A stretch of 64,000 bases of DNA from Sphingobium chungbukense (lineage in GTDB: Bacteria > Pseudomonadota > Alphaproteobacteria > Sphingomonadales > Sphingomonadaceae): positions 62,001-126,000 of the forward strand of contig NZ_LBIC01000009.1 of assembly GCF_001005725.1 (NCBI RefSeq), in the 5' to 3' direction. Made by a program: the position numbers and the translations under genes. Position 1 is the stretch's first letter. The number at the start of each line of letters is the position of its first letter. This document shows positions 52,252 through 60,598 of this stretch, one piece after another. Below the pieces are notes generated by a model, which ran no database searches, was not told the DNA's origin, and worked only from the letters and a program-made list of their open reading frames with translations.

Positions 52252-53045
52252 GGCCTCCCGCTGCGCGAAACAAGATAGGCGGTTGTCGCCTTGCCTGGGC
52301 CGAGACGGGGCTCTGCGATCGAAACCGCGAGCGCATCGGAGGGCGCGATCGTCCCTTCATCGAGCTCGACCGGATCGCCGCTGCGGTTTTCAATGCGCAG
52401 GATCTTCCCGCTAAGGTCAGCGCCGCGATATTCCGCAATCATCCGCACCGTGAGATCGCCCACCTGCACAGACCGCAGCGAGCGCTGCCGCATCTCGTAG
52501 CCAGCGGCCGTGTGGCCGCCCGCCATCGCCTCGATCAACGCTACCGCCGCATCCTGCGGCGCGGCAACCGGCCCGGTCCTCTCCTCGACAGCACTCTCGA
52601 TCTCGGGATTGGAGACGAACACCTGCTCTGCCTGGTCGCCCCCGATCCTGCACAGGAATTTGTAGACATAGCCGCGCTTGCTCGTGCCGAAGAAGGACAG
52701 CGCCGTCTTGCCATATCCATCGGGCACGGAGAGGTAGATATCCCCGCGTACCGGTTCGTTCACCACCGAGAAATCATCTCCCGGATTGCCCGTCGAGATC
52801 TTCGACACGCTTGCAAAGCCGTCGTCCACGAGGCTGATGCGGGTGAGGTCCTTGGCGGAGGCGTGACAGTCCACCTGCGCGCTGTCAGCCGCCATGATGG
52901 TCTGGTCGGCCAAGGCCGGCGCGCTTTCAAGGACGAACACAAGGGCAAGGAGGCACGCACCGACCGTCCGGCTCGCGATGCAGTGGATGCGCGTGAGAAA
53001 GGCAAGACCGGTTACGGCGCCTGCAAGGAGAGCGATCGGCATCAT
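52248..53045 (-). CDS. traK: Conjugal transfer secretin-like protein TraK (VirB9-like)
   Basis: This 265-residue exported protein has a signal peptide ending ESAPALA|DQ near residue 47, preceded by an extra hydrophobic stretch. Beta-rich core: DVTVHC-like start (AQVDCHASAKDLTRISL), DGYGKTALSFFGTSKRGYVYK (in two parts, about 110-130), and LRSVQVGDLTVRMIAEYRG in the C-terminal part. It forms the outer-membrane core complex with TraB and TraV. It overlaps both neighbours by 4 bp. Confidence 0.9.
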   Translation of the reverse strand: MMPIALLAGAVTGLAFLTRIHCIASRTVGACLLALVFVLESAPALADQTIMAADSAQVDCHASAKDLTRISLVDDGFASVSKISTGNPGDDFSVVNEPVRGDIYLSVPDGYGKTALSFFGTSKRGYVYKFLCRIGGDQAEQVFVSNPEIESAVEERTGPVAAPQDAAVALIEAMAGGHTAAGYEMRQRSLRSVQVGDLTVRMIAEYRGADLSGKILRIENRSGDPVELDEGTIAPSDALAVSIAEPRLGPGKATTAYLVSRSGRP

Positions 53046-53608
53046 GGATCCTTCCCGTCGGACGTCTCGACGATGCCAAAGCCAACAAGCTTCAGGCTGA
53101 GCCCTGAATATTCCCAGTCGTAGCGGAAAGTCCGACGCTGCCTGGAGACAAGCTTGCTGCCCACGACCGTGTTCAGGTCCCCTGTGACCTCCGAGCGGAG
53201 CTTGCCGGTGTCGAGCGACATCGACTGGATCGTGAAGAATTGCGAAACGGAGGATCCACGTTGCTCCTCGACAATCCGCAGGAGATCGGCCTTGATCTTG
53301 CCCTGCACGCGCGGCGCGGTGATATCGAGAACGGCGTTAAGCCAATATTCCAGATTTTGCGGGCTGCGATTGAGCGTCAGCAGCACGACATCGCGGGTGA
53401 TCATCTCGAGATAGTCGCGAGAAACGCCCGAGGAACTGATGGTGAGCGGCGAGCGCAACACCGGCTGCAACACGATCTCGCGATCGCGCGTGCCAAGACC
53501 GACAAGCAGGACAAGGCTCAGAGCCGCGAGCAGGACCGCGATGATCCCGAACAGGTTTCGTTGCCTTATAGCCCGCTGATGATGGGAATGCTGGTAGGAC
53601 AGGTCCAT
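53042..53608 (-). CDS. traE: Conjugal transfer protein TraE (VirB8-like)
   Basis: This 188-residue bitopic inner-membrane protein has an N-terminal TM (LFGIIAVLLAALSLVLLVGL, about 19-38) and a periplasmic NTF2-like domain. It includes DYLEMITRDVVLLTLNRSPQ (about 65-84) and GKLRSEVTGDLNTVVGSKLV, with the C-terminal YSGLSLKLVGFG. The length equals that of F TraE (188). It overlaps traK by four bases. Confidence 0.94.
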   Translation of the reverse strand: MDLSYQHSHHQRAIRQRNLFGIIAVLLAALSLVLLVGLGTRDREIVLQPVLRSPLTISSSGVSRDYLEMITRDVVLLTLNRSPQNLEYWLNAVLDITAPRVQGKIKADLLRIVEEQRGSSVSQFFTIQSMSLDTGKLRSEVTGDLNTVVGSKLVSRQRRTFRYDWEYSGLSLKLVGFGIVETSDGKDP

Positions 53609-53609
53609 G

Positions 53610-53900
53610 TCAGCCCGCCATCAATCGGAGGTAGGAGGGCGGCGTAGCCTGCAATCCGGTGAAGCCGGATGGCAGATGCCAGTAGGCGAGGTGCAGCAGC
53701 CATGATCCCGCACGTCCTGCCTTTGCTTTCCGCAGACCCCACCAGCCTGCCGCGGCGAGCGCCATGCCAATGAGGATATGCTGAAACAGGATGCCCCAGA
53801 CGAATGGGAGAACCATCGCCAGGAACTCATCAAGCGTCCACAACCCGATCAGCTCAGGATCGTCCAGATGAGCCGGAATCATGTATCTGTCCTGCGCCAT
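53610..53900 (-). CDS. traL: Conjugal transfer protein TraL (VirB3-like)
   Basis: The 96-residue inner-membrane protein starts at ATG 53900 behind GGGAGGGTGGTGAT. It contains IPAHLDDPELIGLWTLDEF (about 8-26), two TM segments (AMVLPFVWGILFQHILIGMA and neighbouring residues) and the C-terminal HLPSGFTGLQATPPSYLR. This is typical of TraL. It ends one base before traE starts. Confidence 0.94.
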   Translation of the reverse strand: MAQDRYMIPAHLDDPELIGLWTLDEFLAMVLPFVWGILFQHILIGMALAAAGWWGLRKAKAGRAGSWLLHLAYWHLPSGFTGLQATPPSYLRLMAG

Positions 53901-53961
53901 ATCACCACCCTCCCCCTGGCAAGGCTGGAGCAACGCGCGCCCCGGCCTCGCCAGGAAAGCT

Positions 53962-54282
53962 TCAGATCACGGCCGTCACGGTCGAGGTCACGATCGGTAT
54001 CCCGGTCCCCGCGCCGACGCCTACGCCCACGGGAATGGCGATCTGTCCCAGCGAGAAACGGCCAGAGGCGAGACCGACGATCCCGCCGACAAGCGACAGG
54101 ATGGTGATGATGCGGCCGCCCGATCCTTCAAGAAAACCGGTGAAGGTGGTTTCCGCCGTATCGAATGTCGCATCGGCGCCGGCAAAGGCCGGGCCTGCAA
54201 ACAGGAAAAGCGCAAAGGCGACGAAGAGGATGGCGAAGACCACCGGCTCCACGCGCCCTGCTGACTTGAGGAGAGAATGCAT
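53962..54282 (-). CDS. traA: Conjugative pilin TraA
   Basis: This 106-residue propilin starts at ATG 54282 after GAAGGGAAATCCG. It has a long leader with a TM (VVFAILFVAFALFLFAGPAFA) and a cleavage site after AFA (about residue 35). The mature part of about 70 residues has two hydrophobic helices (IITILSLVGGIVGLASGRFS, and GQIAIPVGVGVGAGTGIPIV) and ends VTSTVTAVI. Mature length and position at the head of the operon match F pilin. It is the first gene of the operon, so the promoter lies in the region to its right. Confidence 0.9.
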   Translation of the reverse strand: MHSLLKSAGRVEPVVFAILFVAFALFLFAGPAFAGADATFDTAETTFTGFLEGSGGRIITILSLVGGIVGLASGRFSLGQIAIPVGVGVGAGTGIPIVTSTVTAVI

Positions 54283-54958
54283 CGGATTTCCCTTCGGTGA
54301 ACGACGCAATCAATCTGCGCCTGATGAAAGGATGATCCACATTTTTTCGGATCATCAAGCTCCGATCGTTTCAATCTGACAATAAGTGTCCATGATCTTC
54401 GATAATAGTGCTTCAGGGTCATTTTGCGTCCCCGAGGTCAGGACTGATTTGACAATTATGGGACAACCATTTCCCGGTTAAACGGATACTTGTCCTCTCC
54501 ATCGGGACCAGCCTTTCTCTCGGAAATGACTTTGTGATTCGTTTTCGTTCCGACTCGCGGTGACATCGATGCTTTTGGCGAAATATCGGGAACGAGCCTG
54601 GCCTGAAGTTCCGCCAAGTAGAGCCGCTCAGGCAGGCTGGCCGCTCTTTTCCCGCCTCGCATCCCAACATTGGGGCCCGGGCCACCAGAGCGGCCCCTGC
54701 GCCGCCACTCCAGGCTTTTCCCGCCTATGTCCTGGCCCTCCCCTGTCGCGGGCAAAGCGCCCCGATTTTCGGCAAAAGCGAGCCGCCTGCCGGCTCCTGC
54801 TCCGCCGATGCGATCGCGCTTCAGCACGGCGCACATGAAAGGCAAGGATTGGGAAGCTTTCATTCATTATGGGGCAACTATTCGCATAAGGTCTTGTCGT
54901 GATGGGAAATCTCTGATCAACTCACCTTGTCATGAACGAATGAACAGGGAGGGGCGCT
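54283..54958. promoter_or_regulatory. Divergent control region between the tra operon and its putative regulator
   Basis: 676 bp separate traA from the plus-strand regulator. The part near traA (54290-54480) is A+T-richer and contains an 8-bp inverted repeat (annotated separately) and several TTGTC motifs on the minus strand. The part from 54480 to 54870 is G+C-rich. A minus-strand frame at 54456-54863 (135 residues) has no ribosome site or family, so I do not call it a gene. Confidence 0.55.
54331..54356. promoter_or_regulatory. 8-bp inverted repeat in the traA leader
   Basis: GATGATCC (54331-54338) and GGATCATC (54349-54356) are exact complements around 10 bases, about 50-75 bp upstream of the traA ATG. 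It is a candidate operator for the divergent regulator or a leader hairpin in the tra mRNA. Confidence 0.45.
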
Positions 54959-55462
54959 ATGACGCGACTTGTGAAGTCGGCTGCCGATTTTGACGGCGTT
55001 GACGAAGCTGACGATGAGGAACTGAGTGCCTGCATCAGCTTCATACTGGAAACTATAGACCGCAGGAAGCTTACGCTACGGGCACTTTCCTCTGCCTGCG
55101 GCATCAACAAAAGTCGTCTCGGGCGCATCCTTCATCGCAACCCCGTCGCACGCGCGACACCGCAACTGACCGAGATCCACCGGATATTCAGGGCCCTGGA
55201 GATCAGCCTGATCGAAGCCTCCGTCAATGTGGAGGCAAGGCTCTGCGAGCAGCCGGAACATCGCTCGCTCTTCAAGCTCCTTGCGCGCTTCTATGCCGAT
55301 CTTCCGGGATCGGTCATGCGGGGCATCAAGGAGATAAAGGGCGTCGATGCCTTCTTCTTCAAGGAAGAATGGTCCGATGGCCTGACGGCGGGCGTGTCAA
55401 AGAAGATTGTGGACATCGCGCTCTGGACGCTCGCCCGCCGCGAGTCCCTCAGAGAATTCTGA
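54959..55462 (+). CDS. HTH (XRE-like) regulator divergent from the tra operon
   Basis: The 167-residue protein starts at ATG 54959 behind GGGAGGGGCGCT. A helix-turn-helix is likely at about 35-75 (RRKLTLRALSSACGINKSRL, then GRILHRNP). A helical C-terminal domain of unknown type follows (ARFYADLPGSVMRGIKEIKG and the segment to the end). Placement next to and divergent from traA suggests control of transfer genes. That is inference; the family is not one I can name precisely. Confidence 0.72.
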   Translation: MTRLVKSAADFDGVDEADDEELSACISFILETIDRRKLTLRALSSACGINKSRLGRILHRNPVARATPQLTEIHRIFRALEISLIEASVNVEARLCEQPEHRSLFKLLARFYADLPGSVMRGIKEIKGVDAFFFKEEWSDGLTAGVSKKIVDIALWTLARRESLREF

Positions 55463-55503
55463 ACGTCGCGGCAACGACCGCGGCTGCGTGGGCATCTTTC
55501 GGA

Positions 55504-56406
55504 TCAGAAGCTCGTGATACTGATCCACCTTTCTGCAGGCTCCCGCGCCGACGACGGCGCGGAAACCGCTGCAAGGGCCGGCATGGTCGCGAGATCTTCG
55601 AGCCGGTTCCAGTTCGCAAGAATATCGGCGACATAGCGCCGCGTTTCGGCGATGGGCGGCATCTTGCCGTTGCGGACCCTTCCCGGCCCCGCATTATAGG
55701 CGGCAAGGGCAAGAGGATAATGGCCAAAGCGATCAAGCTGGGCGCGAAGATATTTCGCGCCTCCGAAAAGATTCTGGACCACATCATAACGATCGACGCC
55801 CAGCTCGGCTGCTGTTTGCGGCATCAGTTGCGCCAGACCGAAAGCATTTTTGGGCGATACCGCGCCAGGGCGGTACGCACTTTCCTGCATGATCAAAGCG
55901 TCGAAGAGGCCCACGGGAATGCCGAATTTGCAGGCCATGGCATGCATGGCGCCAAAATGGGCGGCGCGACGCTCTTCGGCCGCCGCACTGAGGAAACCTG
56001 CCGGCCGATAGGCTGTTGGCGCACAATCAGGAGGAGACAGCTGCGCCTGAAATCCTTCAGGTTGCATCCACAGAGGAATCGAAATGGCAGCGATTTCATT
56101 TCCTTGCGAGTTGTGGGCCCGTCCTTCCCGCTCGATGGCGCGGCCGCACGGCCAATTAGCGGAGCGGGACTCCTGCCACTTCCGGGGAGCGCGGCAGAGC
56201 CCATGGATGCGGAAGCGTGAAACAGGTTCGATGCTGTCGTGGGAAGCATGAACTGATCCGTCGCCCTCTACCGCCTCGGCGGAGAAGCGAGCCGCACGTC
56301 CCGCCATCTGGATCAACTCCACCTTATGCCCTGGTTCCCCCGCTCCCGCCAAGGCGGAGCCCGGCCAAAGCAGAAAAGCGAAGAACAGAAATCCTCCTCT
56401 GGACAT
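55504..56406 (-). CDS. Lytic transglycosylase (SLT domain) associated with conjugation
   Basis: This 300-residue exported protein starts at ATG 56406, 8 nt after GGAGAA, and has a signal peptide (FLFFAFLLWPGSALAGA). The SLT domain covers about 155-260. It contains GIPVGLFDALIMQESAYRPG with the catalytic Glu, NAFGLAQLMPQTAAELGVD, and ALAAYNAGPGRV. It cleaves peptidoglycan to let the transfer apparatus through, like VirB1 and F Orf169. The N-terminal 120 residues after the signal are low in recognisable structure. It faces the regulator gene tail-to-tail, with 41 bp between. Confidence 0.9.
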   Translation of the reverse strand: MSRGGFLFFAFLLWPGSALAGAGEPGHKVELIQMAGRAARFSAEAVEGDGSVHASHDSIEPVSRFRIHGLCRAPRKWQESRSANWPCGRAIEREGRAHNSQGNEIAAISIPLWMQPEGFQAQLSPPDCAPTAYRPAGFLSAAAEERRAAHFGAMHAMACKFGIPVGLFDALIMQESAYRPGAVSPKNAFGLAQLMPQTAAELGVDRYDVVQNLFGGAKYLRAQLDRFGHYPLALAAYNAGPGRVRNGKMPPIAETRRYVADILANWNRLEDLATMPALAAVSAPSSAREPAERWISITSF

Positions 56407-56710
56407 GAATGCTTCTCCATTTCTTTTATCCAGTTTGGACATCGTGCTGCAGGAGGCTGTCAATCCTGTCCTTGCACCCGCCGTCGGCCAAGGAGATGCA
56501 TCGGCATCGGCGGGGCTGTTCCGCTCCACGTTCCGTCCCGATGAGGGCGGTACATGCGCTACCGCGTCGGCCATCAGGATTTGCGAAGCCAGAGCGCTCC
56601 AGGCGCCGGCCAGCCCATCCTTGCGGTCAGCGGAAACGCAAAGCTGAATTTCCCCCTCCGCGATACCGCATGCGGCTTGTCATTTCCTGTCGACCTGGTT
56701 GAATGATCGG

Positions 56711-57308
56711 ATGCAACACCGAAACTCTCTTGGTTATGTGATCGGGGGCCACGGCAGGGCGATGATCGTCTGGGGCCGCGACGACCGCTCTGGACGCAAA
56801 GTCTTTATCGACGAAGCCGACAGGGGCGGCGGCCAGGGCCTGTCATGCGAATGCGGCTCTCCGCTCGTAGCAAAGAAGGGTGACATTAAAGAAGCCCACT
56901 TCGCGCACGCCTCCGGGCATGGCGTGTCCTGCGAAGCCGCGACGAACGCGGCTACCCTGAACTTCATCAGCAGAGCAGAGCTTCGACGAACACCCCGTTC
57001 ATGTGATCAATGCCCAAAAAGGCCAAAGCCTGCGTATCGTTACCCGGCTCAAGCGGAAGACCATGAATCAGTTCACCGATGCTGATCGCCTCAGAGGCAT
57101 CTCAACCATTCACATCGACCTTATGGATTATCGGAACGAAGACGATACGGCCATTGCAGACGCCCTTATGCGATCTGCGCGGCGTGAATGGCTTTATTAC
57201 GCCAAGACCCTCAGCACGAGCATATCGAACTCGCGGCAGGTGAGCCCAACCAAGATAATCGACCGCGATGAGATCGTCAGAATTACGAAGGCTCTCGGCT
57301 TTGATTGA
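56711..57308 (+). pseudogene. CoiA-like protein gene interrupted by a frameshift
   Basis: Two frames together resemble one protein of about 200 residues. The first (from ATG 56711) has CECGSPLVAKKGDIKEAHFA followed by HASGHGVSCEAATNAA, the Cys/His zinc-ribbon and HFAH motif of the competence-protein CoiA group. Near 56960-56985 the sense passes to another frame (SAEQSFDEHPVHVINAQKG and on), which runs to a stop at 57308. This is either a real mutation or a base-calling error. The CoiA group includes nuclease-like proteins involved in DNA uptake or processing. Function here, if any, is unknown. Confidence 0.6.
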
Positions 57309-57600
57309 ATGAGTTGTCCGCCAACAGCATCCATGTTGGTCCGAACCGCGACACATGAGCGATGAAGACCTGCACCAAGGAAAAGCGGACAAGATAGCGG
57401 CGCACGCGCGCGATATCGGTAAATCCACCGCCAAGCCTGACATCGAGCGCGCTAGACCCGGCAAAGTCCGCATTGACCGCCTTGGTCCAGGCGTAGCTGC
57501 GTTGGGGGTCTGTGAAGACGATGCGCAGCGCCTTGTGGATGTCCATCAGGTTGGACAGGCGAGCACGACCGCCTCGAGACACACGCCCCCTCCCTTGCAT
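57283..57600 (-). pseudogene. Relic of an MbcA/ParS/Xre-type antitoxin (DUF2384-like), C-terminus replaced
   Basis: The minus-strand frame contains RLSNLMDIHKALRIVFTDPQ, RSYAWTKAVNADFAGSSALD and VRRYL in order, the pattern of the toxin-binding domain of Xre/MbcA antitoxins that partner RES or similar toxins. After RRYL the usual DxERGG ending is missing and unrelated sequence follows into the end of the CoiA-like gene. Residues ahead of RLSNL are few and lack the usual helix-turn-helix. No toxin ORF flanks it. I read it as a truncated remnant. Confidence 0.55.
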
Positions 57601-57654
57601 TTTTGATCACGAGCGGCAACAAGCCGGCCATTGCTTCCTCACAGGTCCCCAACC

Positions 57655-58326
57655 ATGACAAATGACGCCCAACCCGATGTCACCGCCCTTGCCGTGCAAT
57701 TGCTGAGCGCCTTTGTATCGAATAACAGCCTCGAAGCCGCGGCTTTGCCGGAACTGATCAGATCCACCCGCGCGGCCCTCGGGCAGGACGTGATCAGCCC
57801 GGAAACAAACCCGGCGGCTGAAAAGTTCACTCCGGCCGTTTCGATCCGCAAGAGCATCGCTTCACCCGACCACATACTCAGTCTTATCGACGGGAAGCCG
57901 TATAAGACGCTCAAGCGCCATCTTTCAGGACACGGCCTCACACCCGCGCAGTATCGTGAGCGCTATAAGCTCCCGGAAGACTATCCTCTGGTCGCGGCCG
58001 GCTATTCGCAGGCGCGCCGCGCCATCGCCCGAAAACTGGGTCTTGGCCGCAAGCCCACAGCGCTTGTGAAAGCTCCCACGCCACAGCCAACCGCCGACGC
58101 CGCCGCCACATCGGACATGCCTGCGCGGAAGCCTGGCCGGAAGCCAGCGGTCAAAAACGCTGCGGGGTCGGCCAAGGCCCCACGCGGTGCTTCACGCAAG
58201 AACGCGACGCAAAAGCCTGTCCTTTCGATCAAGTTCCCGGCAACCGCCGCGCAATCCGATGTGACCTCTGCCACGCGCCAGGGGCAGACGGCCGCAACGG
58301 CGGGCCCCGAGGTCAAGAAAGGCTGA
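57655..58326 (+). CDS. Ros/MucR-family regulator lacking the zinc-binding cysteines
   Basis: This is a 223-residue protein from ATG 57655. The N-terminal helical part (to about 45) precedes a Ros/MucR DNA-binding domain, seen as DHILSLIDGKPYKTLKRHLS (about 78-97) and HGLTPAQYRERYKLPEDYPL. The two Cys of the canonical zinc site are replaced, while the His-rich helix and LKRHL core remain. Zinc-free MucR homologues are known in Mesorhizobium. A long Lys/Ala/Pro tail (about 150-223) follows. MucR-type proteins act as global, nucleoid-like regulators of EPS and transfer, which fits this locus. Confidence 0.88.
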   Translation: MTNDAQPDVTALAVQLLSAFVSNNSLEAAALPELIRSTRAALGQDVISPETNPAAEKFTPAVSIRKSIASPDHILSLIDGKPYKTLKRHLSGHGLTPAQYRERYKLPEDYPLVAAGYSQARRAIARKLGLGRKPTALVKAPTPQPTADAAATSDMPARKPGRKPAVKNAAGSAKAPRGASRKNATQKPVLSIKFPATAAQSDVTSATRQGQTAATAGPEVKKG

Positions 58327-58697
58327 CACGGGACCCGTGACCGTCCATTTGAATTCCTGGACGAGCCGCCATGCGGATCTCGCTCCCCTTCTTGGAAGAG
58401 TATCCTCTCTATAGGCGGACAGCTGCCAACGACATCCCGCTATTGGCTGCTGCACCTTTGTAGGAAGGGCACCGTATGGACCGCGCGCAATCATGAGCAG
58501 CTTGGTGCGATTGCTGCGTTGCCGCCCTGCGCGGGTCGTTCAGAGGCCCTGACCATGCACGACCCTCGCAAAAGACCGACGCGCTGCCCGGACAGCACTG
58601 ACCTGCCGGACTGCATCCTCACTCGACCCATTCTCCTGTCCGCGCTACAGCTTCACCCTGCGTGCCCAGAGACGTCGCGTTACAGCGCCTGACCCGC
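58327..58697. other. Gap of about 370 bp after the MucR-like gene
   Basis: It holds a 13-base dyad CACGGGACCCGTG at 58327-58339 directly after the stop. No gene, T-run terminator or RNA is recognised. Confidence 0.4.
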
Positions 58698-59081
58698 CTA
58701 TGTTCCCGACCCCGTCTCCAGCTGCCGCGGCTTATTTACAGGCGCCTCATCGTCCACAGACGGCAACACAACGGGCGCCAAGCCGACAAGACCATGTCGA
58801 GCTGTAGAGCTTTTTGCTAAAGACGGGGGAGGCGATGGCAGTTGGTCAATCTTCACCTGCTCATATCTGCATTGCTCCGCCTCGCGCATTTTCGCCTGCG
58901 CATATTTCTTCCGGTTGCCTTCGCGTGCCCAGGCTTCAGCAATGATATGCTCGTCAGCGCAGCTCTTGCGCTGCCCGTACATCTCTACCGATCGTCGATA
59001 TTTCCGCTCAAGGATTTCAGCATCGCTCGGCTTGCACCCGCATAGTAGCAGGCACAAGACAAACAGGATCAGGCCCTTCAT
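58698..59081 (-). CDS. Small lipoprotein of the transfer region
   Basis: The 127-residue protein starts at ATG 59081. The signal peptide has the lipobox LLLCGC (Cys 16). The mature part begins with an acidic/basic helix (SDAEILERKYRRSVEMYGQR) and carries two further Cys (SCADEH and QCRYEQ), which suggests one disulfide. A Pro/Ser linker and variable tail follow. It could be an exclusion or envelope lipoprotein, judged only from size and place. No family recognised. Confidence 0.7.
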   Translation of the reverse strand: MKGLILFVLCLLLCGCKPSDAEILERKYRRSVEMYGQRKSCADEHIIAEAWAREGNRKKYAQAKMREAEQCRYEQVKIDQLPSPPPSLAKSSTARHGLVGLAPVVLPSVDDEAPVNKPRQLETGSGT

Positions 59082-59822
59082 TCGGGCACAGCTAGCCGCT
59101 CGTCCGGGATGAGTCCATCCGGCAATCCGGTGGCTACCCACCCGGGCCGACGACAAGCGTCCGGACGAGCGACTTGCTGGAAGAAGAACCACGCCACGGC
59201 GGTGCCCCTGGCTTGAAGGGGGCTCGCGCTGCCCATCCAGTGCCCTAGAGGGGAGTGTGCACTCACCCCCTGGTCCTGTTGATCATAAGCCGCATCGGCG
59301 TCACGCAATTGCGCTTGGCGAGGGCGCGGCAATGCCATTCAGGCATCGAGGCGGCCACATCGCAAGCTCCTGATCCAGCGGGAGATGCGCTGCTTCACCG
59401 ACCGGACAGATACCTGGATCGTCCAGGTCCGGCACCCGTCTCGCGCGAAATCAGCATTTGCCTCACGTTAGCATTCTCTTAACCTGCGACGCGCAGGATG
59501 CGGACTATATCCCAAGGAGCTTTCGGTTTCGCTTCCCGAAGCCTGACCGATAATGTTCGGGCGGTCATATGGGAACGCATCCAGCTGCCATGCAACGAGA
59601 GCCTGGAGCGCGGTTGAACGGACGTTCAGAAACCCACCATCACGTGACCCGACGTTCCCCCTGCAGACGCAAGGTTCCAGCAGCGTCTTCACCTGCATCA
59701 ATCAAGCATGACATGATTTGGATTCTTTGGTTCTTTTATAATTGCTGGAATTGAACTATGAATCGGGATTAGCGGAAATGAACCTCATCTTAACAAGCTG
59801 CTTTCAGTTCATGAGGATCGGC
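59082..59822. other. About 740 bp without a supported gene
   Basis: It contains an imperfect hairpin with arms GAGTG/CACTC at 59253-59265 and several short frames without ribosome sites. No repeat array or origin-like iterons are evident. Confidence 0.4.
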
Positions 59823-60068
59823 GTGGCTCGATATTATTTCAATATGCCCTCGGAACCGGATCTGGACGGAACCGAATTCGATAACGACAGGGATGCCAAA
59901 TGCGCGGCCCTGCAATTCGCCGGATCGCTTCTGTCCCACGAACCGAGCCTGATCCGGGCATTTGATATCTGGCGTCTTGAGGTGACTGACGAAGCTGGAG
60001 CGATCATCTATGCCTTGACGGTAGCGGCAAACGATGTGCCATCCGGGCGCCCGCCCCTTACCATCTGA
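59823..60068 (+). CDS. DUF6894-family small protein
   Basis: This is an 81-residue protein from GTG 59823, 6 nt after GAGG. The start ARYYFNMPSEPDLDGTEFDN, DAKCAALQFAGSLLS, and the WRLEVTDEAGAIIYALTV strand match the DUF6894 pattern common in Sphingomonadales and Rhizobiales. The function is unknown. Longer upstream starts are possible but would extend past the family's usual N-terminus. Confidence 0.7.
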   Translation: MARYYFNMPSEPDLDGTEFDNDRDAKCAALQFAGSLLSHEPSLIRAFDIWRLEVTDEAGAIIYALTVAANDVPSGRPPLTI

Positions 60069-60598
60069 ATGGTGGGAAGCGACACCCCTGCCGCCCTCGA
60101 CAGGGTCAGCCGCGCTGCCGGAGATCGCAGGAATTCCCGGCGCCGGTCATGCAACGCCGCTCAAAGCGGATGGCGCCGGGACCCCTGAAGCGACGCAAGA
60201 TGCGCCCCAAGCTTCAGATGCTCAGCCTGAAAAAGGGGTTGTCCGGCTGAAGGTTGAAGCATTAGCAAGCATTGAGCGACGAAACCAAGAATTTATTTCA
60301 GACCATCGATGAGATGAGCCGGTGAATCTTACCGGAAACACTCCTGGGCGATCCTGGAACCTGCAAGACCGCTCAAACGCAATCCATAGCACGAGACTCC
60401 GTCGATGCCTTTTGCGGCCGAAGTCAGGGCGCGAAAGAAATGCCCCCAGACCCGTGCTGTGAGATGCCTCCAAGGGACGGTCCGATATGACCGGCAGCAT
60501 GCGCTCTGGCGATGGCTTTCCCCCCTCTTTGCAAGATGCGATTTTCCCGCGACATTCTGGCGCGGTTCGTGGCATGTGGACTAAAGGGAGGCCACAGA
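60069..60598. other. About 530 bp between the DUF6894 gene and the exonuclease gene
   Basis: A frame at 60034-60312 (92 residues, ending SIERRNQEFISDHR) overlaps the previous gene and lacks a ribosome site. Its C-terminal half looks protein-like, so it is an uncertain small gene. Nothing else is supported. Confidence 0.35.

Noticed and set aside
54456..54863. Minus-strand frame upstream of traA as an extra tra gene
   Set aside because: It lacks a ribosome site and a family, has Arg/Gly-rich low-complexity composition, and overlaps the control region.
60034..60312. Small plus-strand frame after the DUF6894 gene
   Set aside because: It overlaps the previous gene and has no ribosome site; only its C-terminal half looks protein-like.
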